From Anaerolineales bacterium (lineage in GTDB: Bacteria; Chloroflexota; Anaerolineae; Anaerolineales; Villigracilaceae), in the NCBI GenBank assembly GCA_016927315.1, contig JAFGMV010000047.1, positions 1-32,893 on the forward strand: DNA of 32,893 nucleotides, in the 5' to 3' direction. The notes beneath the pieces were generated by a model. The model had not been told where the DNA came from. It did not search any database and worked only from the letters and a program-made list of their open reading frames with translations. The translations under genes and the position numbers were made by a program. Of the stretch, positions 16,549 to 24,732 are shown in pieces; position 1 is the stretch's first letter, and the number at the start of each line of letters is the position of its first letter.

Positions 16549-17727
16549 ATGAAACGTTTAATCTTTTCTCTACAATTGTTGACGCTCCTGGCAATCGGTT
16601 TATCGTCCTGTTCTCCCCAGCCAGCTGCCCCCACCATCGACCCTGACTTAATCATGACACAGGCGTTTGGAACGGTCAGCGCCCAGAGCACGCAAACAGC
16701 ACTGGCCAGCCAACTCCTCACGCCTGCTTCCACAGAGACGCCGATTCCAACTGCAACCATTCCCCGCACACCACCTGCCCTTCCCGGACTCTACACAACC
16801 GGCCTGCTGAACCCGAAAGATACCCCTCATCCTTATATTCAGGACACGTGCCAGTATTTGAAAGACAAGTGGGGACCCAACAAAGCCGTTCCCGGCACCG
16901 TTGTAATGGTGATCATGATTCACGGGGTTACCAAAGGAGATGCCAATACAGCCAATGCCATCAGTTCAGTAGATTACAAAAAACTGATGAAAAACCTGAA
17001 GGAACAGGGATTCGAGGCCATCAATACCCAACAGATGGCAGATTTCATGGAATCCAATGCCTATATCCCGCCCCGGTCGGTATTACTCACCCAGGACGAC
17101 AGGCATTTTGTCGACAATTTCAACGATCATTTCCGGCCTTATTGGAATGAATGGGGCTGGCCTCTGGTCAGCGGTTGGATCAGCTATGAAGATTCCATCC
17201 GCCAGCAGATCCTGGCTGATAACATTGCCCTGTCCAACGAAGGTTGGGTGGATTACCAATCCCATGGCTATTTCCATAACACCCCCATGAGCGACTCATC
17301 ACCAGAAGATTACATCCGGGGTGAGTTTGAAGGTTCAATGACTGATCTGCAGCAGAACTTCGGTAAAACACCCATTGCGATCATCTGGCCCGGTGGCGGG
17401 TTTGGTTCTATCCCGGTCCGGATCGGGCGAGAGTATGGCTATCGCCTGGGGTTCACTGTCAACCCACGCGGCCCGGTCATGTACAATTGGGTTCCTCTCA
17501 GTGACGAAAGCGATCCAATGCGACCTTCTTACCTGTCTGAAGGATATGTAGGAGACCCATTGATGACCCTGCCGCGTTACTGGGATACCAATGCCAGCAG
17601 CCACATCGACACCGTCCGAACCATTGGTAATGAAGCTGCCATTTATGCTGAACAATACAAGGCCGTTGAGTTGGATTATTACGACATTGTCTGTACGCCG
17701 TCCTATGGACCCATCTCAGCGCCATGA
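16549..17727 (+). CDS. Polysaccharide-deacetylase-like lipoprotein
   Basis: A 392-residue exported lipoprotein. The signal peptide MKRLIFSLQLLTLLAIGLSS ends at the lipobox Cys21, followed by a Thr/Pro-rich linker. The NodB-type deacetylase core begins with VVMVIMIHGV. The usual TFDDG metal motif appears as LTQDDRHF. The zinc-binding HxxxH is QSHGYFHN, and a catalytic-face loop is IIWPGGGFG. It should remove acetyl groups from a cell-surface or extracellular polysaccharide, though the altered first motif leaves activity uncertain. An upstream in-frame ATG at 16420 is rejected because the lipoprotein signal starts at 16549. Its stop overlaps the next ATG (ATGA). Confidence 0.85.
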   Translation: MKRLIFSLQLLTLLAIGLSSCSPQPAAPTIDPDLIMTQAFGTVSAQSTQTALASQLLTPASTETPIPTATIPRTPPALPGLYTTGLLNPKDTPHPYIQDTCQYLKDKWGPNKAVPGTVVMVIMIHGVTKGDANTANAISSVDYKKLMKNLKEQGFEAINTQQMADFMESNAYIPPRSVLLTQDDRHFVDNFNDHFRPYWNEWGWPLVSGWISYEDSIRQQILADNIALSNEGWVDYQSHGYFHNTPMSDSSPEDYIRGEFEGSMTDLQQNFGKTPIAIIWPGGGFGSIPVRIGREYGYRLGFTVNPRGPVMYNWVPLSDESDPMRPSYLSEGYVGDPLMTLPRYWDTNASSHIDTVRTIGNEAAIYAEQYKAVELDYYDIVCTPSYGPISAP

Positions 17728-18068
17728 CATCCTGCGTATTTTGTAAAATTGTTGCCAGTCAGTCTCCGGCAGAGATCGTTCACCAGGATAACCGGGTGAC
17801 AGCCTTTCGAGACTTCCAGCCGGTTGCGCCTACCCATATTTTGATTGTCCCTAACAGGCATATCGAATCTGTGAACAACCTTGAATCTGGCGACGAAGCA
17901 TTGATCGGATATATGTTTTCTGTTGCCAAAGAACTGGCCGCCCGAGAAAACATACATGAAAACGGCTATCGCCTGATCATAAACACCGGAGTAGATGGAG
18001 GTCAATCCGTCTTTCACCTGCACCTGCACCTGCTCGGGGGACAGCACATGCGCAATCCAATCGGATAA
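17724..18068 (+). CDS. HIT-family (HINT-like) nucleotide hydrolase
   Basis: This 114-residue HIT protein has the signature HLHLHLLGG near the C-terminus, which is the histidine triad (H-x-H-x-H) with the catalytic central His. It also has an N-terminal CVFCKI pair and HILIVPNRHIES. HINT enzymes hydrolyse adenosine phosphoramidates and are cytoplasmic. The start overlaps the deacetylase stop by four bases, so translation is coupled, though the two functions are not obviously linked. Length and motifs are complete. Confidence 0.92.
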   Translation: MTSCVFCKIVASQSPAEIVHQDNRVTAFRDFQPVAPTHILIVPNRHIESVNNLESGDEALIGYMFSVAKELAARENIHENGYRLIINTGVDGGQSVFHLHLHLLGGQHMRNPIG

Positions 18069-18245
18069 AACAGGAAGCGCCAGCCAGACAGTTCTTTCCT
18101 TATCCCACCTCCTTCCATCAAACTCCCATTTATAGCTTCACCTGAATGTGGGCATCGATTCTGGCGCTGTTAACCGGTATCTACTACCCATATCCCTGGC
18201 GAATTTGTAGTTTTCGTCAGGGCGATATGCTCTATCCCGTAAGGG

Positions 18246-18421
18246 GTTCAGCCTTACATCCCGGGCAGGTCAGCCCCTGGGCCGGACCCTATCAGCCCGT
18301 AACATGCACCCTATCAGCCTGTAATATGTACCTTGTCAGCCTTATATCTGGTTCGCGTCTAGGTTACTTTTTTTGAGTGTGAGCCTTACATATACCAAAT
18401 GTGAGCCTTACAAAATCTGAT
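18246..18421. repeat. Array of eight 22-bp tandem repeats
   Basis: Eight units with an exact 22-bp period start at 18246, 18268, 18290, 18312, 18334, 18356, 18378 and 18400. The best-conserved part is TRTCAGCCTTACAT or TGTGAGCCTTACA. The unit at 18356 is badly decayed, and that at 18268 has CCCTGG in place of TTACAT. Since 22 is not a multiple of three, these are not protein repeats, and there are no unique spacers as in CRISPR. The period is close to two helical turns. The surrounding gene-free interval 18069-18596 shows nothing else firm. Confidence 0.8.
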
Positions 18422-18431
18422 TTTGTAAGGC
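18405..18431. repeat. 27-bp perfect palindrome closing the repeat array
   Basis: GCCTTACAAAATC (18405-18417) and GATTTTGTAAGGC (18419-18431) form a perfect 13-bp stem around a single central T. The left arm is the last 22-bp unit, and the right arm is its inverted half copy. A one-base loop cannot fold as an RNA hairpin without opening base pairs, so a protein-binding DNA site is more likely than a terminator. There is no U-run after it. Confidence 0.8.
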
Positions 18432-18596
18432 AGAACTCCCCGTTTAGAGCTTCAACCGTCCCGATGATTTCTGCCAAGTCATTCACCGGCAGATAGCCCT
18501 CTAGAACGCTCTTTCCTTATCTTCGTTAACAAGATCAAGAGATACCCGGCATACCTTCAGGTATGAGTATCAGGAAGCAGCCGATCGTCGCGTCTG

Positions 18597-19442
18597 CTAA
18601 AACTTCCCGGAACGAGAACTTAGTTTGCTCTCGGGTTTATTCATTCGCCAGGCGAACGCCCCCAACCCTCCGGCAGCCAGCAGCAACAGAACGCCCAGGA
18701 TACCCAGCCAGGATGAACCGCCGCTGCTGCCGCTGTTCTGTTCTTCCACCTCTGCTGCCGTAGCTGTCTTGGACTGTGCCCCAAAATTTACCCGCGCCCG
18801 GTCCCCTGCCTGCACAGATAATTCATATGTCAAATTCAGGGTCGGATTGTATCCATCCGGAATTGCCATACTTACGTTGTATTCCCCTTCGGGTACCTCA
18901 TTAAAACAGGAAAGAACCGGTTCACCATCCAGATCAAGCGCAGAAACGGTATCCTGTGTCTGTGAATAAGATCCGTTGATATTGATCAGGCTGACCGCAC
19001 CACCATCCAGACCTAATTCGGTTTCCTGGCGCAGGCCATCCCCATTCTCATCATTGAACAACATCACACATACTTCGGTGGTTCCGGTAAACGGTGTAGG
19101 CGATGGAGGAATAGGAGTGGCAGATGGCGCCGGTCCCGGCGTAGGAGTATATGCAGCCGGGCCGCCGATACCCAACAATAATTCCTGACCTGCTACCAGG
19201 GTACAATTTTCATCCAAAGGATTTAACTGAAGCAGGGTTTGCACAGTCACACCGGTCTTCAGCTCGATCGCCAGGCAGGTTTCACCTTCTTGAACTGTGT
19301 AAAGGATGCGTCCATCCGGGCCAGGCGTCGGTGTAGAAAAAGTCGTCTGGGCAGCAGGCGAAGCCTGCACAGACAGTGCCAGCGGGAAGACTATCAAAAT
19401 TACAAGCAGGAGACTAAAAGCCAGAGCATGTTTTGTTTTCAT
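18597..19442 (-). CDS. Secreted LysM protein with SdrD-B-like domain and C-terminal membrane anchor
   Basis: This 281-residue surface protein has a signal peptide (about 1-28, cleaved near VQASPAAQ). A LysM domain (47-91, YTVQEGETCLAIELKTGVTV to GQELLLGI) binds glycan. A Pro/Thr linker follows, then a beta-sandwich of the SdrD-B/Cna-B kind (about 122-220, CVMLFNDENGDGLRQETELGLD). The C-terminus holds a Gly/Ser linker, a membrane helix (about 244-265) and a basic tail. It would sit on the outer face of the membrane bound to peptidoglycan or another glycan. A TATAAT lies 17 bases before the ATG. It is divergent from the lipoprotein gene at 19535. Confidence 0.85.
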   Translation of the reverse strand: MKTKHALAFSLLLVILIVFPLALSVQASPAAQTTFSTPTPGPDGRILYTVQEGETCLAIELKTGVTVQTLLQLNPLDENCTLVAGQELLLGIGGPAAYTPTPGPAPSATPIPPSPTPFTGTTEVCVMLFNDENGDGLRQETELGLDGGAVSLININGSYSQTQDTVSALDLDGEPVLSCFNEVPEGEYNVSMAIPDGYNPTLNLTYELSVQAGDRARVNFGAQSKTATAAEVEEQNSGSSGGSSWLGILGVLLLLAAGGLGAFAWRMNKPESKLSSRSGKF

Positions 19443-19534
19443 GTTTCACCATCAGGCGGATTATATCATCGACAGCCTATTCGAAAAGGAATTCACTGTT
19501 GCAAACTACACGCAATCATGGTTAAATCTATTTG

Positions 19535-20326
19535 ATGAAATACAACCTTTTGATGGTAATCTTCTTGCTGCTGTTGAACGCCTGCACAGTAAGCCCGGAG
19601 AGCACTCCCATTCCTGCCTCCCCAACCGAAACGCCTCAAGCCACGGCGACGATCGAATGGTTCCCCGCAACCGCTACCCCTACCAGACTTCTTCCCCGGA
19701 CGAATGCGACTGCCGCCCCGGAGTGGCGCCCCGGGCTGGATGAGGTAACTTATTCCGATGAGTTTGACTCCTCCCTGGTATGGGATACTGCCGTTTCCGA
19801 CCAAGGCAGCGCCATCATCGATCGCAACCGCCTGACCCTTGCCGTTCAACCTGAAGTGTATCTGTTCAGCCTGAACAACCAACTGCTGCTGACAGATTTC
19901 TACGCCGAGATCACTGCCAGCGCCAGTTTGTGTAAACCGGGTGACAGCTATGGCTTGCTCTTCAGGGCCAGCCCGGTTTCATCATACCGCTTTTCTGTAG
20001 GCTGTGACGGGACCGTTTGGCTGGACCGTATCAGCGTCAAAGAACGGAACAAACTTTATGAACCGGTACCCAGCGGCGATGCACCACCCGGTGCACCGGC
20101 TGAAGTGCGTATTGGGGTCTGGATGGTGGGTCCGGAAATGCGTTTTTTTCTCAATGGCCGTTACCAATTTTCATACAGAGAGACGACCCTGCCTTCAGGG
20201 ACTCTGGGTGTTTTTGTCAGTTCGGAAGGCGACACCCCCGTAACCATCAGTTTTTCTAATCTGGTTGTACGACAGGTTAACTTTACGGAGCCCCAACCAA
20301 CCCCCACAGCAACACCGGATGGTTGA
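19535..20326 (+). CDS. Secreted lipoprotein with concanavalin-like (DUF1080-type) domain
   Basis: A 263-residue lipoprotein. The signal MKYNLLMVIFLLLLNAC gives lipobox Cys17, followed by a Pro/Thr-rich linker. The domain from about residue 75 opens with YSDEFDSSLVWDTAVSDQGS and continues with ASASLCKPGDSYGLLFRASP, VRIGVWMVGPEMRFFLNGRY and TLGVFVSSEGDTPVTISFSN. This is the jelly-roll pattern of DUF1080/concanavalin-like sheets that bind sugars. No catalytic residues can be assigned. ATG 19535 follows a -10-like TAAATC by six bases (TTGCAA 18 bp upstream), so the message may be leaderless. An in-frame TTG at 19532 is less likely. Confidence 0.75.
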   Translation: MKYNLLMVIFLLLLNACTVSPESTPIPASPTETPQATATIEWFPATATPTRLLPRTNATAAPEWRPGLDEVTYSDEFDSSLVWDTAVSDQGSAIIDRNRLTLAVQPEVYLFSLNNQLLLTDFYAEITASASLCKPGDSYGLLFRASPVSSYRFSVGCDGTVWLDRISVKERNKLYEPVPSGDAPPGAPAEVRIGVWMVGPEMRFFLNGRYQFSYRETTLPSGTLGVFVSSEGDTPVTISFSNLVVRQVNFTEPQPTPTATPDG

Positions 20327-20364
20327 TTTCAGACAAGGGGCCAATCGCCAGTAACCAAAGATTG

Positions 20365-20370
20365 TATAAT
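20365..20370 (+). promoter_or_regulatory. -10 box of the methyltransferase gene
   Basis: A perfect TATAAT lies six bases before ATG 20377, so transcription would start at the ATG itself. No good -35 is visible and there is no Shine-Dalgarno. Confidence 0.5.
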
Positions 20371-20376
20371 AATTTT

Positions 20377-21201
20377 ATGCCGCGCAAAAATACACTCAAC
20401 GACCTGGAGCCAAAAGACTGGCTCAAATTCCAGAAATCCTGGTTTATCCACAACCCTCCACCCAGAAAGAAAGGTGTTCTGGTCCATCCGGCAAAATACC
20501 CGGAAACCCTGGCCCAAGAGTTCATCGAGTTCTTCACCAAGAAAGGACAGAACGTACTCGATCCCATGGCCGGGACAGGGTCAACGCTGGTCGCAGCCCT
20601 GCGCTGTGAGCGTAATTCCTATGGAATTGAACTCAACCCCAAATATGTTGAAATCGCAAGCCAAATCGTCGCCAGTGAACGGGAAACTCTTCACCTTTCT
20701 GAAAGACACCCGTCATCGAAAATCATTCAAGGGAATGCGAGCCAGGCCGGGGCATATGACCTGCCTGCCATCGACTATGTGCTGACCTCTCCACCCTATT
20801 GGGATATGCTGCATGCACGCGGTGCGAAAACCCAGAAGAAGCGCCGCAGTGCCAGTGAGCTGGATGTCTTTTACTCTGATGATCCGGAGGATTTAGGCAA
20901 TATTTCTGATTACGAGCTCTTTCTGGAAAAGCTGGTCAGTATTTATGCTAATCTGCAGCCCTTATTGTGTAAAAAGGCTTACCTGACGATCATTGTGAAG
21001 AATGTCAAGAAGAGCGGCAAGATCTATCCCCTGGCATGGGATATCAGCAAGGAATTGGGCAAAGTATATACACTGAAGGACGAAAAAATCTGGTGCCAAG
21101 ACAATGTACAACTAGCCCCCTACGGAATGAACTACGCCTGGGTAAGCAATACCGTCCATCATTATTGTCTGCAGTTCAGGAATGACCATACGAGGTCCTG
21201 A
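20377..21201 (+). CDS. DNA methyltransferase (N4-cytosine or N6-adenine type)
   Basis: This 274-residue enzyme transfers a methyl group from S-adenosylmethionine to an exocyclic amino group in DNA. The SAM-binding motif DPMAGTGS is at residues 62-69 and the catalytic TSPPYWDML at about 137-145. The SPPYW form is common in N4-cytosine enzymes but also occurs in N6-adenine enzymes, so the base cannot be fixed. The order, SAM motif first and catalytic motif second, is as in the gamma class, with the target-recognition part probably after residue 150. ATG 20377 is preferred over 20323, which would place coding sequence over the -10 box. It is followed by an unrecognised gene on the same strand after 50 bases. 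Confidence 0.88.
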   Translation: MPRKNTLNDLEPKDWLKFQKSWFIHNPPPRKKGVLVHPAKYPETLAQEFIEFFTKKGQNVLDPMAGTGSTLVAALRCERNSYGIELNPKYVEIASQIVASERETLHLSERHPSSKIIQGNASQAGAYDLPAIDYVLTSPPYWDMLHARGAKTQKKRRSASELDVFYSDDPEDLGNISDYELFLEKLVSIYANLQPLLCKKAYLTIIVKNVKKSGKIYPLAWDISKELGKVYTLKDEKIWCQDNVQLAPYGMNYAWVSNTVHHYCLQFRNDHTRS

Positions 21202-21251
21202 GAGATTGCTGCTGCCCATGTATCTCCGGGGTTTCATTCCTTTTCTCAATT

Positions 21252-22247
21252 ATGGTCACTCTTTCTGACTTTATTCGCATCCCTTACACACCCGATCTAA
21301 CCCGCGGTGGGATCGTTTACGCTGGCCGTTCCTTATTTCACACCTTTACTCCAACCAGGAGCAAGCCATTCGACAGGATGCGCCATACTGTGGCCAGGAC
21401 AGCAGTTGAACTGGCCTTTCGACGATACCTGAGTGAACAGGAGATCCCATTTGACGTTTTGCAAATGGCTCCATTGTGTGAACCGGACCGTTACGATGTT
21501 TCGATTGGCGGACATCACTGCGATCTTTCAACATACCTGATCACCTCTTCCAAACAGACCAACAAACTGCAGCATACGCTGAAACCGCTGCTGGATGCCC
21601 CGGCCCTGATACCTTCGGAAAAATTCGCAGCCAGCAGCCCAAGAGGATCAGATTTATATCTATTCGCTTTTACAATTGCCCGGAAGGCTGCCGCTAAGGA
21701 AGAATTGCAAAAGGCCATTGAGGCTGGTCAGCCTACGCATCTGGTCTATATCATGCCTGCTTATTGGATCCGACCAATGAACTGGCAGTCATTGGGAGAC
21801 CTGGTCTTAAAAAGCGAAACAGACCATCCAGTTACCCTGGAACTGAGCGGTCAAAACCAGGAACGCGACTTCCATACTGATACAATTACCTTGCCTCCAC
21901 AAACCAGGGTAAAGCTGCAGTCTGATTTCTTTTCCCTGGCCAGCCTGCACATTAACCAGCCTGTTAGCGCTCGTATCGGCATTCACTCATCGCAACTTAA
22001 AGAAACCATCTTGATCAACCCCCATGAATGGGGAAATATCTGGATGTATGGAAATGAAATCATCCTGACCGGCTATCTCTCGCAGGAAGAATTTCGCCGA
22101 AAAGCCGCCCAACTCCAACCGGGCAGCCGGGTCTATCAATATACACAGACCAGGGTGAAGAACCTGAGTTTGCCGGTCAGAGAATTACGCCCCCTGGGAC
22201 CATTATTAACCCGGATTAAGTCCTGGGAAATCGGACAAGTGGAGTAA
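21252..22247 (+). CDS. Unrecognised protein downstream of the methyltransferase
   Basis: This 331-residue soluble protein has no signal peptide or membrane helix, and I cannot name its family with confidence. The N-terminal half includes HTVARTAVELAFRRYLSEQE, then RYDVSIGGHHCDLSTYLI, where Asp82 and Asp91 on adjacent strands resemble the core of a PD-(D/E)xK nuclease, although the usual Lys is not in place (Ser93, with Lys101 nearby). The C-terminal half looks rich in strands (PVTLELSGQNQERDFHTDTI, LPPQTRVKLQSDFFSL, WGNIWMYGNEIILTGYLS). Its position suggests a restriction or accessory partner of the methyltransferase. That is inference from context. A housekeeping or unrelated role remains possible. 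Confidence 0.7.
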   Translation: MVTLSDFIRIPYTPDLTRGGIVYAGRSLFHTFTPTRSKPFDRMRHTVARTAVELAFRRYLSEQEIPFDVLQMAPLCEPDRYDVSIGGHHCDLSTYLITSSKQTNKLQHTLKPLLDAPALIPSEKFAASSPRGSDLYLFAFTIARKAAAKEELQKAIEAGQPTHLVYIMPAYWIRPMNWQSLGDLVLKSETDHPVTLELSGQNQERDFHTDTITLPPQTRVKLQSDFFSLASLHINQPVSARIGIHSSQLKETILINPHEWGNIWMYGNEIILTGYLSQEEFRRKAAQLQPGSRVYQYTQTRVKNLSLPVRELRPLGPLLTRIKSWEIGQVE

Positions 22248-22279
22248 AATACAGTATTCGAAATTTCAGGAGTAGTACA

Positions 22280-23260
22280 ATGAATATAACCCATCCGCCG
22301 ATCATGAAGAAACCATTGATCACATCAATATACACTGCAGACCCTTCGGCGCATGTCTTTAAGGGTATCCTATATATTTATCCTTCCCACGATATCGATA
22401 CAGACATTCCCTTTTCTGATAACGGTTCACATTTCGACATGAAAGATTATCATGTCTTGTCTCTAAAGGATTTCCAGTCGCCTGTTATAGATCATGGTGT
22501 GTCTCTACACATCACTGATGTTCCCTGGGCGTCCAAACAAATGTGGGCTCCAGATGCCGCTTACAGGGACCAGACTTATTATTTCTATTTCCCGGCAAAA
22601 GACCATGAAGGGATCTTCCGCATCGGGGCAGCAACCAGTCCTTCCCCTATTGGACCTTTCAAGGCAGAACCAAACCCAATCGCTGGTAGTTTCAGTATTG
22701 ACCCGGCTGTATTCATCGATGAAGACGGTTGTGCTTACATGTACTTCGGCGGGTTGTGGGGAGGACAATTGGAAAAATGGCAAGCGGGAACATATGACCC
22801 AGAGGGAAGATGTCCCACAGAAAATGAACCGGCATTGGCGCCCAAATTCGCCAGGCTAAAGAGTAATATGCTTGAATTCGACGGTCCGGTCCAGGATATT
22901 GTCATTACTGACCCAGATGGCCAGCCGCTGTTGGCGGGCGACACAGACCGCCGCTTCTTCGAAGCCCCATGGGTTCACAAATACAATGGGCTGTATTATT
23001 TCTCCTATTCCACCGGAGATACCCACTTCCTGGTATATGCCACCAGTGAGAACCCAACCGGCCCATTTGTGTACCGGGGACGAATCCTGAACCCGGTTGT
23101 CGGGTGGACGACTCACCACTCTATTGTAGCGTTCCATGGAAAATGGTATCTCTTCTACCACGACAGCACCCTTTCCAATGGAGTGACGCATAAACGCTGC
23201 GTAAAGTTCATTGAACTGACCTACAATCCTGACGGCAGTATCAAGACCATTGACCCCTGA
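22280..23260 (+). CDS. Glycoside hydrolase family 43-like enzyme
   Basis: A 326-residue five-bladed beta-propeller enzyme of the GH43 type, acting on arabinose- or xylose-containing oligosaccharides in most relatives. The three catalytic acids are visible: Asp21 in IYTADPSAHVF, Asp141 in FSIDPAVFIDEDG and Glu228 in RFFEAPWVHK. There is no signal peptide, so it probably works on imported oligosaccharides in the cytoplasm. AGGAG lies eight bases before ATG 22280. It follows the unrecognised gene by 32 bases but seems unrelated to it. The exact sugar cannot be told. The 206-base stretch after it holds only a weak hairpin. Confidence 0.88.
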   Translation: MNITHPPIMKKPLITSIYTADPSAHVFKGILYIYPSHDIDTDIPFSDNGSHFDMKDYHVLSLKDFQSPVIDHGVSLHITDVPWASKQMWAPDAAYRDQTYYFYFPAKDHEGIFRIGAATSPSPIGPFKAEPNPIAGSFSIDPAVFIDEDGCAYMYFGGLWGGQLEKWQAGTYDPEGRCPTENEPALAPKFARLKSNMLEFDGPVQDIVITDPDGQPLLAGDTDRRFFEAPWVHKYNGLYYFSYSTGDTHFLVYATSENPTGPFVYRGRILNPVVGWTTHHSIVAFHGKWYLFYHDSTLSNGVTHKRCVKFIELTYNPDGSIKTIDP

Positions 23261-23466
23261 AAACTGTTGTAGAAAATAATGCATCTCTGAGAGCGTTTGC
23301 GGAAAACGTGATTTTTCCTGCCATTTTCAATAACAATCTTAACTACAGAGTGCTGCGAAAATATCTGAACTGAAATTCTTGTTTTTGAAGATGCTTTATT
23401 GGATCCAGGTTTATATATTTATGCAAGAAGCAGTAACATATACCTGCACGTGGTAAACTTCCCGGC

Positions 23467-24693
23467 ATGGCAACAAGAAACAGAAACATCCTGATTGCCC
23501 TGGCAGGTCTGGTTCTGCTGGGTACCGCCCTGTACTTGATTCCGGCTATTCAACCCCGGGTGAATTGGCGCGTTGAAAAAATAGTCTTATATGTAAAGAA
23601 TGCCGTCAACCCACCGGGGCCGGTTCCAACCTCCCTGCCAGTAACACCGGCGCCGGTTACTGCGACTATCCCTTCTCAACCTCTGGAAACCAGCCTCCCG
23701 GTAGAAACCAGGCAACCAACGCCAACTCCTGTCCAGCTGCCTGGACAGGTATCCCTGACCAGCCCTCCCTGGGAACAGCAAACCCCGAATAACTGCGGAC
23801 CTGCCACCCTGTCTATGGCCATGCACATGTACGGTTGGGATGGTGACCAGGAAGTTATCGCAGAAGAAATAAAACCCGTCCTGCAGGACCGCAATGTCAA
23901 CCCTGAGGAGATGGTTTACTATGTCCGTAACTTTGCAGGTTGGCTGCGAGCCGAATACCGGGTAGCCGGTGATATCCCGTTATTGAAAAGGCTGCTGGCA
24001 GCTCACTACCCGGTCATCATCGAAGGCACCACCAGCCTGGACCCAAACGATGCCCTCGGCCCACATGACGACCTGTGGGCAGCCCACTACCTGCTGCTAA
24101 CCGGGTACGATGACGCCGCCCAAACATTTACAGTTCAGGACTCGTATCACGGTGCTGGCCTGACAATTGACTATGACCAGTTTGAGAACGAATGGGAACC
24201 TTTCAATTATCTCTATATGTTAATCTATCTTCCTGATGAGGAAGAAGAGCTCAAATCATTATTGGGGAATGATTGGGATCCAGATCTGAACCGGCAGCAC
24301 GCCCTGGACAACACCCGGGCTGCCACAGAAACTGATCCTGGAAATTCCTTCGCCTGGTTCAATCTTGGCAGCAACCTGGTCTACTTCGAGAGGTATGACC
24401 AAGCCGCCCTGGCGTATGATAAATCGAAAGAACTCGGCCTGCCGATGCGCATGTTCCGATACCAATTCGGACCGTTTATTGCCTACTTCCAGTCTCACCG
24501 CACGGATGATCTGCTGGTACTCACAACATACGCCAAAGGAGTAACTGAAATGTCTGAAGAGGTCTGGCTCTGGCACGGCTGGGGACTTTATCGGCAGGGT
24601 GATATTAAAGGCGCCATCGCCAACTGGAACAAGGCGCTATCCATCCGTCCCGGTTATGATGACGCCGAGTATGCCCTCAGCTTCGTACAATAA
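23467..24693 (+). CDS. Membrane-anchored C39-like peptidase with TPR repeats
   Basis: This 408-residue protein has an N-terminal membrane anchor (about 8-27) and a Pro/Thr-rich linker (50-95). A peptidase_C39-like papain fold follows, with Cys110 in QQTPNNCGPATLSM, His207 in DDLWAAHYLLLTGYDD and Asp225 in VQDSYHG. Two to four TPR-like helical hairpins occupy the C-terminus (about 275-405, FAWFNLGSNLVYFERYDQAA and WGLYRQGDIKGAIANWNKAL). The domains face outward. A protein-processing role is likely but the target is unknown. TAAACT lies seven bases before the ATG, and no ribosome binding site is seen. Confidence 0.85.
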   Translation: MATRNRNILIALAGLVLLGTALYLIPAIQPRVNWRVEKIVLYVKNAVNPPGPVPTSLPVTPAPVTATIPSQPLETSLPVETRQPTPTPVQLPGQVSLTSPPWEQQTPNNCGPATLSMAMHMYGWDGDQEVIAEEIKPVLQDRNVNPEEMVYYVRNFAGWLRAEYRVAGDIPLLKRLLAAHYPVIIEGTTSLDPNDALGPHDDLWAAHYLLLTGYDDAAQTFTVQDSYHGAGLTIDYDQFENEWEPFNYLYMLIYLPDEEEELKSLLGNDWDPDLNRQHALDNTRAATETDPGNSFAWFNLGSNLVYFERYDQAALAYDKSKELGLPMRMFRYQFGPFIAYFQSHRTDDLLVLTTYAKGVTEMSEEVWLWHGWGLYRQGDIKGAIANWNKALSIRPGYDDAEYALSFVQ

Positions 24694-24697
24694 TGCA

Positions 24698-24726
24698 AAA
24701 CCGCCGCTGATCAGAGCGACGGGTTT
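24698..24726. terminator. Imperfect hairpin between convergent genes
   Basis: AAACCGCCGCT (24698-24708) and AGCGACGGGTTT form a stem with internal mismatches, followed by TATTTCCTT on the plus strand and preceded by a run giving U on the minus strand. It separates the C39-like gene from the convergent response regulator. Confidence 0.55.
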
Positions 24727-24732
24727 ATTTCC

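Noticed and set aside
18246-18421. CRISPR array
   Set aside because: The repeats are contiguous with a 22-bp period and no unique spacers, and no cas genes are in the window.
18405-18431. Terminator of the HIT gene
   Set aside because: The palindrome has a one-base centre and no U-run and lies more than 330 bases after the gene, so a DNA-binding site is more likely.
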